From assembly GCA_009741485.1 (NCBI GenBank), contig CM019219.1:5277216-5341215 (forward strand): a stretch of 64,000 nucleotides of DNA. Reading direction: 5' to 3'. The stretch's first letter is position 1. Every line of letters starts with the position of its first letter. This DNA is from Malurus cyaneus samueli (lineage: Eukaryota > Chordata > Aves > Passeriformes > Maluridae). The notes beneath the pieces are model-generated. The model ran no database searches, was not told the origin of the DNA, and was given only the letters and a program-made list of their open reading frames with translations. Shown one piece after another: positions 1-12,300 of this stretch. A program made the position numbers and the translations under genes.

Positions 1-1284
1 GTATATACAAGATTTGACGATTATTTAGTGGAAATAAAACCAAATTACCCTAGTGTTAGAAAGATGCTAAGCAGCCTGAAGCATGATGCAATGGTTGAAC
101 CCAAAAGTTCAGTTCATTTGCAGAGATGTTACTGGCTCCAGCTGCGCTCTCTGCAGAGGGGATGGGGCTGAATACCCCCAGAAACCAAACAAAGAAATGC
201 CTGAGATGTACAACTCCGACTCAGAATAAAAACAGGAATAGTTGAATCATGCCACAGTAACCCGAGATACTTTACACGGGTCCTCCTACATTCTTCCAGG
301 GAACTTCTTCAGGTGACACGTTGTTTAATAATGGAAAATACTCCTATATGTAACCTTTAGGATCTCCCTTAAAGTCTTGACTGATGTGTTTTCAGCATTG
401 AAATTTATAGTAATATCAGCATCAGTAATTTATGTGTTTTAATTTAAAGCATCTGGTTTTAATTTCTGTAGTTCAAGGGTTTTTCAGCAGTTGCCCATGA
501 GTAAACATTTGATCTTGATACTATGTTTTGAGTCTATATTTGACTACCATCTTTCTCACATTTGGGGTCTCATTAAAAGTTAAATAATTTTGTCTCAAAA
601 ATCTGGTTTTTTCACAAGAGAAGTAACATTGTTTCTAAATAACGGAGAAGAATTCTGTGTTTCAATTTGGACATGAAAACAGTCCCCACCATTTCTCATT
701 TTATTTTGCTCATTCCCACTTTTGGGGCTTTTGGAGGTTTGTTTTTTTTTTGTATTTAATTCAGTACTCCTGTGCTGGATCACACTGAGGGATAAGAAAA
801 GACCACTGCAACAGAGAGGTTCTCGTATTAATGTTCACAACCCAACCAGGCTCAGTGAGGGCAGTTCAAAAGCAACGTTCTTTCTTTGTGAGACACATGG
901 CCTTGAGCTGCATTCTCAGCTTCCCCTGTGGTTTTAGATGACTCATGGACTTTGACAGTTTCCTTGAAGACCCAGTTGCCAAAGTCCTGTAAATGCATTT
1001 GAATTTAATTTTATTTTAAAGCGAAGGGTTTTTTAGCTGCTCAGCTTCAAAGAAGTGGTCGAGAATGTGAAGTTCAAAGGCTCTAACACGTTAAGATGTT
1101 AATTAAAGAATCTCAACATGCCTTTGTCTGAAAATCCATAATTGAGGATGGATTTACTGAATACATGGAACTGAATTCTGAATGCCATGGGATTGGCAAT
1201 ACTGCAGACCTCTTGCAAAAGAAGACACTTAGATGTTTTTTTAAAAGCAATTTCTTGGTTTTGAACCAAAGAAGTTGGCTTGGA
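1..1284. other. Intergenic, nothing recognised
   Basis: This AT-rich sequence holds only short random-looking open frames on both strands. I see no coding exon, tRNA or clear repeat. Poly-T and poly-A runs are short. It is the start of the long region upstream of RAB11FIP2. Confidence 0.6.
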
Positions 1285-1445
1285 CTGCTCCCAGCTGCTT
1301 CCATCTGCTGTCCTGGTGTTCAAGTCCAGGTTGGATGGGCTTTGGGAACTTGGTCCAGTGGAAAATGTCCCTACCAATGGCAGGGGGCCTGCAGCAGATG
1401 ATCTTTAAGGTCCCTTCCAACCCAAACCATTCCAAGATTTTGTGA
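1285..1445 (+). mobile_element. CR1 LINE, 3'-terminal fragment
   Basis: The segment matches the well-known 3' end of avian CR1 retroposons in order: a CAGGTTGGATGGGCTTTGG block, then TCCAGTGGAAAATGTCCCT, a CCAATGGCAGGGGG block, GATCTTTAAGGTCCCTTCC, and a terminal CCAACCCAAACCATTCC followed by a degenerate version of the usual ATTCTGTGA octamer repeats. It lacks a poly(A) tail, as expected for CR1. Only the last 160 or so bases are present, which is typical 5' truncation. The differences from the general consensus, including the decayed terminal octamers, suggest an old, inactive copy. The 5' boundary is approximate. CR1 is abundant in birds, turtles and crocodilians, so this supports a sauropsid source. 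Confidence 0.9.
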
Positions 1446-2619
1446 ATCCATTATTTCATGCTTTTTTTTTTATATTCCTACCAGTAAAGAAGGAAGCATA
1501 GAAGAGAATAATTCTGAGAGAGGAGGCGACTAGATCCATTTACCATTTTAAATGCATCATCTTTTTAGCTCTTTAATTAATTCATTAATTACAAATTAGC
1601 TTCCAGGATTTCATAGTAGGAAGCTGTATAATTATCTAATCTTTACTCCTGTGTAACAAACCAAAGAACTGAGCCCTAATTCCCTCTCCATAACTGATGG
1701 TGGGTATAAAGAAGAGATTCAATCAGGAGTATTACTCTATCAGGACTCATTTCTCTGCAATTCATGATGCCATATGGTACATTTAATCAGGAATAAAGAA
1801 GGTTTCCAGAACTGGAAAGATTTTATATCAAGGCTGGGAGATCTCTAGCTGCTGTGCTCTCATTGATATGAAGGACATTAGTCTAATCACAGCCTTGGAC
1901 TGAATTTTTGGTTAACAGACCTTTTGAAGTAAACCTCTGTGATTGCTTCTTTTAAGAAGTCTTGGTTTCCTGCCCAGAAGCCAACCATGCTGGAAAGCCT
2001 TTTTGAATTCTTTTATTCCTTGAGCATATTTGCCAGTACCTGAGTGTAATAAAACAGCATTTTTATCCTCTGAACACAACCCTCAGACTTCAGGAGCTCC
2101 AAATGGGAATGTCCTGCTTCTCTGAAAGGACAATATACGTCTCTTCAGGAAGTAATCCAAAATAATTTGCCTTTGGCTGTAAGAGCTGTAGAAGTGTTGG
2201 AAGGTCTCTGGCTGTAGCCTTGCAGTAAGCCAGTTTAATCAGAGTCATGGTAGCAATTCAACTTGAAGAAATTTAAATTAATCTCTCTAAAGAAATAACA
2301 AAAAAAATATTAACAAGTCCAAATCTTAATTAAATGCTATATTTTAAATTCTGTGAATAATATTGTCTAAGAAACATTTAATCATTGTATTTTCTTGTTT
2401 AGGATTAGCTGTTTAAAGACAAAAGACTCTAGGCTCCAATTAACTGCTGCCAAAAATTAATTTAAGTAGCCTAATTGACAACTTGCTTTAAGCTACATAA
2501 AATCTTGGCATAAAACTTATTGTCAAGGGAAAAATATTCCTAATTTATTGCTTTATTATAAATGAAACTATTGACCAAAGTGCACTTGCTCTGCTGCAGC
2601 TGTTATGTAAAACAACAAT
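1446..2619. other. AT-rich intergenic, TAATTA-dense patch
   Basis: No gene is seen. Around 1568-1600 several overlapping TTAATTA and ATTAATTA motifs occur together, the core of many homeodomain binding sites. Another AT-rich stretch lies at 2260-2480. These could be parts of a conserved noncoding element, but base composition alone could produce them. Confidence 0.3.
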
Positions 2620-2965
2620 ACTTCGATGACGACGATAGCGCATCCTCGTCCTTGTGTGTGAATACAAATTGGTCTAGAATAGTTTTAAATGGATGTTTGG
2701 AGCCACCAGGAGAGGGAATTGCTGTGGAAGGGGCAGAAATCTTGTTTTTGGGTGGTGCTGCCAGACAAAGCCTGGCCACGAAAGCCGAGCCGGCCCGCCT
2801 CCCACCTCTATGCAAAAGAGAAACGTAAACTCTTCCACATGTGGGAGCAGAATGTGATCGCTGTGGGGAGAAGGTAGCAGGGCTGTTAAATGTAAAACCA
2901 GGGCTGAACAATCAAAATGTTTGTCCGCCGGCGCGCGAGATACTCGGATATCTGCGAACAGGGGG
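2620..2965. promoter_or_regulatory. CpG-dense patch, candidate regulatory element
   Basis: CpG dinucleotides are clustered here in DNA that is otherwise CpG-poor: five within about 35 bases near 2622-2650, four near 2778-2802, and a dense group near 2925-2958 with the run CCGCCGGCGCGCGAG. The segment also holds CCACCAGGAGAGGG at about 2704, which is close to but not a full match to the CTCF core, and an ATGCAAAA octamer-like site near 2811. Retained CpGs suggest an unmethylated regulatory element. No exon or transcript is evident. The function is inferred. Confidence 0.35.
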
Positions 2966-3606
2966 AGAAAATTAAAAGCTGTAAGTACATACTGTAAAGC
3001 TCTTTAGTTTCTTGTTTATGGTCGCAATGGGCCAACTTTCAAAGCCACTTCTTGAAACGCTGCCCACGGTTTTCCACCTGCAACTAGTTAGACACATGAG
3101 CCCCGTGTTTGTTGCTCTGGCACAGTTAATTTGCATCCCCAAATACCAGGATGGGTTACAGAGATGGCGGTGCCTGTATGGGGCACGGTTCCCTGGCTGG
3201 ACCCTCAGTGTTGCCATGCTGGAGAGGCAGCCCTTTTCCTGCACCCACTGCTGCTGTGCCTTCTGCTGTTTGGCTTTTCCACTTGCTGGTGCTTGCTATC
3301 CATCCATCTCAACGTGCTTCAACACCTGCTTGTTGTGCTCAGCCATTATCCTGAGCGTTTTTCCTCTTAGCACTGCAGGAATTGATGGCATCAGAAAGGT
3401 GTGCAGCTCTTCCAAGGATTCCCTTTGAAGGCTAAAAAAGGTTGCTTGGAAAATATAGTATCTTGGTTCCATTTTCATTGTCTAGGCACATTTCATTTTG
3501 GAAAATCACAAGCTACCAACACAACCATGTCATTGCGATTTTTCAAGCATTTTCTTTTTGTGCCTGTGTGTTTTACATCTGGGTGAAGTCACATCCCCCC
3601 CCCCAG
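2966..3606. other. Intergenic, no supported gene
   Basis: Overlapping open frames of 67-138 codons occur on the + strand, but none has recognisable domains. Their amino acid composition, rich in Cys, Leu, His and Phe, looks like translated noncoding DNA. The end of the segment is a run of ten C bases followed by AG at 3605-3606, discussed with the next feature. Confidence 0.5.
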
Positions 3607-4050
3607 GCTATTGGAACAAAGCTCAGCTGAGAGCTGAACGCACCAAACAAGAGGAAATTGCAAAGGGAAAGTTAATGTCTCGAGCCATTAGTGCAGGCAC
3701 TTCTCCCACAGCCTCGGTGAGCCCTGGAGCTGAAGTTCACTCAAGAGATCCACCACATCCTGCATGGCTGGACCTTCGAAAGCAAAACCCTCCCAACCAC
3801 CAGCATGGCACTCACAGAAACTCAGAGATGCTTTTGCAAAGCTCCCAGGGCACCGTGACCCTTCTTCACACCCCTCCTCCCCTGAACAAACTGTTTGAAG
3901 ACCGAGATTTGCTGCAGAGATAAGGAGCGGTGAAGAATTTACAGCAGGTGCTATTTGAAGAGACTTCGAACAATGCAGAATTACCTGTGCCCGTTGAGTC
4001 CATTAATCTTCTCTTGTAAAAATAGCAATAAAATGTGATTTAGGAGCAGG
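3607..4050 (+). other. Possible terminal exon of an unknown transcript
   Basis: A polypyrimidine tract ending in ten C bases and AG (3595-3606) precedes an open frame that continues to TAA at 3921-3923. An AATAAA hexamer follows at 4027-4032, so the order acceptor, coding end, short 3' UTR and polyadenylation signal is complete. Read from the acceptor, the peptide is about 105 residues, hydrophilic, with a Lys/Arg/Glu-rich start (QLRAERTKQEEIAKGKL), a Ser/Pro/His-rich middle and a charged end (LFEDRDLLQR). I do not recognise the protein. No matching upstream exon with a compatible donor was identified, and the predicted acceptor context could be coincidental. It could equally be a noncoding RNA exon or chance. 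Confidence 0.22.
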
Positions 4051-7000
4051 GAGGAGCTGAGTGGGAAGCCCTGAGGTTAACGGGGAGGAAGATCAGTGCT
4101 TGTGGTTAGATTTCTCTGTTTGTGCAACAAGTGACTGAACTGGTGAAAAATGTAACTGCAGGTTCAGGTTGGAAAATACCAAATTACAAATGTTGTGGCT
4201 GGGATTAGTTAGCAGATATGTGACAGGGATTCTAACAGGGCATAGCAGGTGCTGTGTAAACCCACAAATAACAGCATCCAGTGCGCAGAAAGGGTTTGCA
4301 AACTGCAAAGAGCCCTATAGCAGAGATGTGGGATTGCAGTGGGTGTCCAGGGAAGGGAGCAGAGTAAAGAGGTTGTCCTAAAACAGAGCAACTGCCTGAA
4401 ATCTGAAGGTAAGTGACAGTGGTTGATCAGAGGAATCACCACCTGCTTGGCTCTTATCTCAGTTTTGTCCGCAGCAGGTACCCTCAGCCTCGCAACAAAA
4501 ATTCTTATTGTGATGGATGGGCTCTGGGTTTTAAACCATAAAAACTCAGAGAGCTGACCAGAGATCACTGGAGCCAGAGGGGATTCTTTTCCACTGGAAC
4601 AAGCCCTGTGGCATCAGGAACCCATCAAAAAAAGGGTGATTTACGTGAATACAGCCGCAGAATAGTTTCTTCCCGAATGAAAACAAATGAGCTGGCGAAG
4701 TACTAATTTAAAATGCTTGACTTGTTAACGAGCAATATATATTATAAATGTTGCTCCTGCGAGGACTGTCTGCCTGTGCCTTGCAGGTGCCTGCCCTGCT
4801 CTGGTATGTGGGTACCTCCCCCAGAGGCTCCTGGATCTGCTGAGTTCTGAGCACAGGGATGTCCCTGCTGCCTTCTGCCTGGGAGCTTTCTTGGAAGCAA
4901 AGATGCTTGCGACTTTAGCGTGGTTGCCAAAATTTTAGTAGGTTTTAATGCTCTTCAACAAGTTAACATCAATTAAAAAATGGCCTTGTTTTTCTTCTGA
5001 ATTAAAAAGAAATAATTCTGAAATAATTTTTCAAACTCTTTTTGTCTTGCTTTTCACATAAACAAGGGCTTTCTTAGTATCACTCCAAAACACCCTAGGT
5101 TGAAACCATTTTTTCATCACTCATTTAAAGACTCGTGGAAATCGCTGAGATCTTTAAAACCAGAAAGCTCAAAATAATTATGAAAACATTTTTCCTTTCA
5201 TTTCTAAAAATAAATTTATTTCTGGTTTTGATCCCGTTTATGTAGAAGATTGTAACTTTATTTTGAATGAGTCAGTCCTGTCAACAACAAATGAAAATGC
5301 GTAAGAATCTGAGGAATAAAGGAACAGCTTGTGGAGGCAAACTGGACAAATATGTTAGGGTGAGCAGGATGATGGTGCTCTTTGTTGGCAGATTGAACAC
5401 AGTCAAGGGTAAGGGGTTGGAAAGGACAACGAGGGTTTAGAACATGCAGGAGAAGGTGATTTTTAAAAAACAATCATGCCTCAAATCTGCAGTTGGGATA
5501 AGGTTTGCAGCGAAGCAAACAGGAATTCTGGAAATGGAGAGGCCTCTGTCTGCAGCACAGGTTGTTTTGCAACTTGGCTGCTGACTTACCTGAAAAGAAT
5601 TCCTCTCCCCATGGTTCCCGATAAGGAACTTGCTCCTTCAAATTCCCCACACAGTGCAGTGAGACGGGGACAAAATGGCACTCCCCAATTTCCTACACTT
5701 AAACTTTGCTTTGTGAAAAATCCTTTTTATATAAGACAAACTACAGCATTATTGAGCTCAATCCCCAGCCTCTGTTGGAGGCAGCAATGCCACACATGGT
5801 GCATGGCAATGCCTGCCATCCCAGGGATTTTTATGAGATCATATTTCACAAGGAAATAAATTTCCTCCTCCAGTCTGATGCAATCAGGTTACTGAGTGTA
5901 AATAGCTACGGATACCTTGCGTGCTGTTTTGCAAAGTGTTTGCGGATATTCCAGGATGAAAGTTGCCCCAGATAAGATCTTAATCGCTGAAATCTGGGGA
6001 GTGATTGGGAAAATGGCCCCACAGGGATGCTGCAGGTTCCCTGGAGGAAGCCCTGATATCCCCTGCAGCCACTCAGCACCAGCATGACCCACAGGAATCT
6101 ATTTATCAAATTTCTGCCCTGGAACAGCCCTGTTTGGTGACAGTCCTCTCTCTCCTGCAGGTCCCAAGGCGCTGACTGGAGCTGATTCATCCCCAAACTG
6201 CAGCCATGGAATCTGGTTTAAGGTGGTTTGTGTAGGTACATCAATTTCCTTTCTCTTTCAAGAAGCTAAGGAAGACAACATCTGCACAAATGTAAATTCT
6301 CCTTCCTCTACCAACACAAATTTTCATGGGAAACATCAGATGGATGTGGCCAAGTGAAAAGAAAACATCAAAAAACAGTGAACTGAGTTTTCAGGGAGCT
6401 GCTTTTGGAAAGGCATTTGGGTAGCAGGCTCAGGGTGGCCAAGGCATCCATAGGCACTCTCCAATCCATGGAAGGGGCACTGTGTGCCCTGCAGAGGAGT
6501 TAACTCCCTGGCAGCTGCTGTTGCATCACCAGAAAAATCTGAAAATTTTCCGTAATTCAACCAGCATTGTCTGTGGGCCACACTCAGTCCTGAAGCCAAA
6601 CAGAAGTTAAAAAAAAAGCAAGGTCATGCTGGTTTCCCCCAAAAATTTTCCCTAAAAACTACTGATTTTTCCCAGGCAAGAAGGCAGAGATAACTGGATT
6701 GCCAGCAAGATTGTTGGCTTCTGGCAGCTCCTTTGTGAGTAAATCCCGTGGGTCTCTGCTTTGAGAGAAGCAGGAAACTAAAAGCTTCAAATTGAAACTT
6801 AATTCTTGTTCTTGCTAATTTTGGATACATGACTGCCAAAATAATACAGCATACCTGCTACAAATTCTAAGTTTTGGACCAGAAAGAGAATATTCTGCTG
6901 AGCATCAGCTCCTGCCATACTCCAACGTCCCATGGAGAACCCTCCTTCCACCTGCACACCAGGGAGAGCTCTTAGCACGCCGTGATCTTTCCTCAGGAAT

Positions 7001-7329
7001 GGGAACTTTCCATGCACTGGGATTTACAAGAATCATTTCACTGCCAGTTCCTGGGAGCAAAACCAGGAGGTGTCAAACATGTAACCATCATCATTGTTCC
7101 CTGTCTAATTCCATCACACAGGCCAAGGTTTTGCCTCCTCCTCTTTTGCCTCTCTTTTTGATAGCCGCTCTTTCATCACTTCGCAGAGTTTTCGCAGCAA
7201 AGAGTTGATGTAAAAATCACCTCCATGGGATTTACACCTTGTTTTTCAGCAGGCACTTGCCATTTGGTAATTCCTTAATGCGAGATTGTGAAATACCTAA
7301 ATTTACCTAGGTTTGATCTGGCAAGATAG
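4051..7329. other. Intergenic, nothing recognised
   Basis: No gene, RNA or clear repeat is visible. Open frames up to about 127 codons (5476-5859) have no domain signature, begin in arbitrary contexts and overlap others on both strands. They are best treated as chance. Confidence 0.5.
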
Positions 7330-7392
7330 CCAGGACGTGAATTGCCGTTGAGATCGGCGGGAATCGCGTGTTAACGCACGCACCACGAGCCA
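7330..7392. promoter_or_regulatory. Short CpG-dense patch
   Basis: About nine CpG dinucleotides lie within some 65 bases (GACGTG, CCGTTG, ATCGGCGG, ATCGCGTG, AACGCACGC, CACGAG) in an AT-rich, CpG-depleted setting. A near-palindrome GCGTGTTAACGCACGC sits inside. This is consistent with a constrained or unmethylated regulatory element, but no known factor site can be assigned with confidence. Confidence 0.3.
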
Positions 7393-9029
7393 AAAACCAG
7401 GGATCAGAGAGCACCTCAGGATTGGGTTCAAAAGGTGATGAAATGGGAAGCTATCTCCAGCGTTTTGATATGACATCCAAAGGATTTACCCAGGTCAGAG
7501 CAACCTGATGAATTCACTTGAAAGCGAATCTCCTCGGAAGATTTCCTTCATCCTGGGGAAGGCACGGGGGATCAGAAAAGGAGTTCTGCACAGATAGGGT
7601 GATATTCAGCTCAAGCAGTCCTTTAAGGGCACAGAAAAGGAAAAGATGGTGCTGGGCTGAGGGTTAGGAAATGCTATTCTCTCCCTTGTACACCCACCAA
7701 TCTCCAGACACTAAAAAGAGTGCTCATATAAATTCACCTGCAATGCAATTGAGAAAATGAAGCCTCTTTAGAATACTGCAAAAGACACAAACTTAAGAAA
7801 TAGTTTTCAAATTTATTTTCTTTCAAAGAACTTGAATTATTTTTTAAAAAATGCATTCACTTAATGATGCAAGTTCATCCTCTGGTGCTTAATTTTTTTT
7901 TGTTTTAGTTAGAATCTTTTTTAGTACGAAGTGTTTTTCGAACTTTTCTAGAACCTAAAATACCATATTAATGAGAAATCTAAATTAAAAGTCACTTGGG
8001 AAATTAATGAGATTCAAGAGATTTTTAATAATTTCTAGTTATATACCTGAATGTGCTTTGAAATGTTCCTTTCCCAAGGTGACTAGGATACAGAGATGAT
8101 CTAACTTTTCCCTGAGACACTCCTCCCATGTTGATTTAATACAAGATTTGCATGTCTTTTGTAAGCTAATATCAACTTCTCAACAGCAATATTGCAATTT
8201 CTATTATTGCCCTATTCCCCAACCTGCAAAGGATGCCTTTTAGGCAAGAGAAACCTTGATCTGGACTGAGGTTTTGGTTTTGATGTTTTTCTTTAACTCC
8301 TTATTTACCTTTGAGACAACAACCAGCAATATGCTGATACTCCAGAAGAGCTCTGCTTTTTATTAGGTCTTTGGAAATCATGGCAGAGTGGAAATTTTAC
8401 CTTCCTGTGCAGTGTAGGGACCGTGGTGGCAGCACAGGAGAAGCCCCAACCGAACCTTTCCACCTCAGAACTTTCAACCTCCACGAGATTCCTGCACCCA
8501 GGGCTCGGGAAAAGCCCCAGCACAAATCACTGATCAAGCACAAACTGCTCCTGTTTTTTCCACACTCTGGAGCAGCTCAGCAGCCCTCTGTCCTTGCCTC
8601 TCAGAGCCTGACACACCAGAGACCAGGCACCCAACATAAAGGCAACGAGGCTTTGATTCAGTGGATGAACTGGGCACTCGGAGATGATTGTAAAGCAATG
8701 CTCTCTGTGAATGTTGATCCCCCTGAAAGGCTTTCCCTGCTAATCTCAATAGCCTTAATTTCTTTAGACATTCCAGAAGGATTTTGCGTCTCAGTCTAGA
8801 CACACTTCATCCCTCTGTTTTGAGAGAGAAAGCCTTTTGAAACTGCCAGAGCCCCTTTGTTTTCCTGCTCTGAAGGGCTTTGGTGCCTGTGAACAAAATA
8901 GGATAGCCCAGGATGAAGATGAAGTCTTCAAAACTCCCTGTTTCCTATATGTTATTGAAGGTTCAGGCTGTATATCTAGAGTTTCTAGTCCCTTTCTGCT
9001 TCTTGTTTCTTAAAGCTCCCCACTAAAGT
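7393..9029. other. Intergenic, nothing recognised
   Basis: The block is AT-rich between about 7780 and 8060 and more GC-rich at 8380-8640. A 142-codon open frame at 8371-8799 shows no domain or coding-like organisation and is overlapped on the opposite strand. It is not called as a gene. Confidence 0.5.
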
Positions 9030-9185
9030 CAATAAAAGCACGGGATCAGAGTTCTAGTTCTGCCCCAGCCTCTCTGACATATGGAGAAAGTCTCCTCATC
9101 TTTCTATTTCCCACAAATACTCTTTTTCTTGTGCCAATTAATCATGTAATGTCTATACAGTGTTTCAAGTGTTAGACGGAGTCAA
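9030..9185 (+). mobile_element. Possible MIR/CORE-SINE-like remnant
   Basis: The order of short blocks recalls the body of MIR-type SINEs: AGTTCTAGTTCTGCC, then AGTCTCCTCATCTTTC and TATTTCCCACAAATA, and further on TAATGTCTATACAGTGTTTC, comparable to the family's TAATGTATGTAAAGCGCTTT block. Similarity is weak and interrupted, as expected for an element that predates the amniote radiation. The boundaries are guesses. A consensus alignment would be needed to choose between MIR and another amniote SINE. Confidence 0.35.
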
Positions 9186-9320
9186 GACTAAAAAGGCGTC
9201 ATCACGTCTGCTTCTGTTTCCCTCTGTGAACCCTTCTGTTCAAGAGTCAATCTTGCAGGGCATAAATGCCTTCTGCTGGGAATTTCTGAGCATTTCTGAC
9301 GTCAAATAGAATGAGACCGT

Positions 9321-9371
9321 TTATATATATATAATATTATATATATTATATATATTATATTATTTTTTTTT
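9321..9371. repeat. AT-rich simple repeat
   Basis: The stretch is made of TATATA and ATTATA units followed by a run of ten T bases. It is simple low-complexity DNA with no evident function. Confidence 0.85.
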
Positions 9372-12300
9372 GGTCATACAAGTGCTCACATATGGAAAAC
9401 AAACAGTGCTTTTAAAGGCAGAGTCCAGTAAATGATTGCCTGGACACCGGGGCTGGTCCCATCACTGTGCCCTGGGTCATTTTGCAATAAATAAGTCAGC
9501 AGCATCTTAAATGCAAAAGCGATGCAATGAGCTTTATTATTTTCTTACCTTTTCATGCAGTCCTCCTGAAAAATGTCACAAAGTGTGACTCATCACATCT
9601 GCATGAAGTTATGAAAAAAGTAAGCCTTGTTAACCTGCTGTTTGAAAACCAGAACACTTTTATCAGTTCATATAATTGCTAACCCCTTATTCACTGTTCA
9701 ACACTGAAGGGTTCTTTGCCTCCTAAGATCCCACTAATTGCTGACAGATTTGATTTCTCTGTGACAGCAGGAGTCCTGTTTCTGGCCTTTACATCAAGTA
9801 ATTGCTTTATTTTTCTCCCTCTGCTCTGAAAAACGGAATTCCCTTCTCCCCTGCTTGAACCTCTGTAATGACTTCTTTCTATGTTATTAAATCCTTGCCA
9901 TTTAAATCACATTTAGAGATGTTTTGAATAACTGATTCCAATTACTAAGGCTCTTACTAAGGAGCAGCTGAAAATGCAAGTCATTACTTGCCCATACACA
10001 AGCAGCTACACCTTGCAGCAAAGTCTCTGGTGGACTGTATTTTATTTCTGCTCGGTAAGGTGCAATTTATACTCACAGGAGGCGGGTGTTCAACAAATAT
10101 ACAGCTGCTGGAGTTCTCATAATTTGTCGCTTGTGCAAAATGGAGACCTGATTTTATATTTATTTTATAAGTAGTGCTATTCCTTAAAGAAACCATCCTT
10201 TCCTTCCTGTAGTGGCTGGGGAAGCCTGCTTGGAACAACAGCAGAGATGAGCAGTTGACCGAGGAATGACCCACGTGAGGTTACTATCCCCAGATCTAAT
10301 AAAAAAGCATGGCAGGGTAAAAGGAAACATGTACAGGTCGTGCATTCCTTCTGGGAAGTATGACCAACCTCTGCTGTCCACAAGGCTGTTGTTTTGTTTT
10401 TTTTTTTTTTTTTAATACAAGTTACGATTCCTTGAATGCACTGAAACTTCCCGGCAATAACAATTTAGTTCAGTTATTAATCATACTTGTAATCATAGCG
10501 CCTTTGTAAAAAAAAAAAAGAAATGTGCCAGGAGATGATTATATGACAAATTACTGCAGGGGCTCAGTATAATAGCTTTGCTGATACAATCAACATTGAG
10601 CCATTTAAAAAAAAAAAAAAAAAAAAGAAAAAGAAAGAAAGAGAAACTTCCAAACTGTTTATGAAAAACAGGAAACACAGTTCCTTGTCAATGGAAGGGA
10701 ACTGACATTTAAACAGCTACCACACAGTTGTCTTCACAAACACAGGCTCAGCTCTTTTCATATCCAGTTACTACCACGGCACGTGTAAGCAGCTAATAAG
10801 TGAAGATAATTCATAATAACTGAGGAATTTGCATTTGTCTCCAATTCACGGGTTTATTAGGAGCACAAGTGCTGCAAACAAAGCTGTGGCTGCCTCTGCA
10901 CTGGAAGGCAATTCTTGGTGTACTGGGAGCCTGCAGCTCCCTGCCTCTGCTGGGGTAGGCTGAGCTGGTGCCTTGGAATCTGTACAAGAATTAAATAATC
11001 CCTTCTGCATTTTCATATTCACTTTCTGGTGCTTCCTTCAGCCAAGCACTGATAATTAGGCCTGCTAATATACACAAAGGCTGCAGTGTACTTTTGACCA
11101 GCGGAGTAAAACCACCTCCAAGTGGAATAAAAGGTGTGCTGATAAAAGCACAGTCTGACCACTAAACTTGCATCAGTTCTGTCAGCAGAGCCAGGCTGTA
11201 ACAAGGATCCCCTCCTTCTCCAGCCCTGACAGCACAGAAACTGGCAAAAGTTCTTAATTCTTAAACCCTAGGGTTTAAAAATGGTCCATGCAACAAAATT
11301 CATCTCTCAAAACGCGATTACTGTTTTCATGCAGAACTACTTTTCTTAATAAGCAGATACATTCATGCCTTAGTATTTTTATTGCAGTTGTTCTGGAAAA
11401 TTATTTGGTATAGTGTAAGATGCTCCTGTAATTTAGTTGAAATAAAACTATTTTTTCAGATTGTCGAAAAGTGTGAGCAGAGCAGTATCTGTGCATCTCC
11501 TCACAGGCACTGCTGTGTTTTCATGCACGCATAGATAACTATTCACTAAGGTCCAACCTCACTGCTGCTGAAATAAATGAACATTTTCCCATTGACTTCC
11601 TTAGGCAAAGATACGGATCCAGAGCCCAACTGCCAATACTAATATTGCCTCAAAAATACCGCCTCATGCATATAAAATTCTGCTTAATGAGCAAACTAAA
11701 GTAGGTGGGTTCATTTGGTATTCAGAGATAAGCTTCCTAAACGTGTAAATTAAAATAAAATAAAATAAAATTTTGATGAATGTAAGAGGAGCTGTTTTCT
11801 ATTCTTTTGTGCAGATATTATTCTCAACTTTCCCTTTCTATGATTAAAAATAAAAGACGATTGAAAATACCTTCCACTGGTTTGGAAAAAGCTGCCCAAT
11901 ATCAAGAAAAGGAATAGCTGCCATGCCGAATTTGTTGCTATGAGCACAGATCAACACACCTGGCAAAGTGTATGTGGTCTGAAGGCCCTGGCCAGGGGCT
12001 AATGAAGGGACCCAACCAAGCACAGGCTGAGAAAGAAACGCCGGCTCAGTGCTGAACATCCCCCTTTTCATGAGCTTTAATTAACCCCATTATTGCTTTT
12101 AATTAGAGACGCTTAGGAGAATAATCGCCAAGGTTTGATCTGCTCTCTCCAATGTGGCATCCAAAGGAGCCTGAGTCATTTCCCCCACGGAAAGAGGGAG
12201 TCAGCATTTCCAGAGGGCTCCTTTCTGCCTACGTGGGAATGGAAGAAGGGTGGGATTCTCCTGCCTACAGGAATGCTGGAATCCAGGCTGGAGCTTGGCA

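Noticed and set aside
3012..3428. 138-codon + strand frame
   Set aside because: Cys- and Leu-rich, with several alternative overlapping frames of similar quality; not coding-like.
8371..8799. 142-codon + strand frame
   Set aside because: No domain, no signal peptide, no splice or promoter context, and the sequence reads like translated noncoding DNA.
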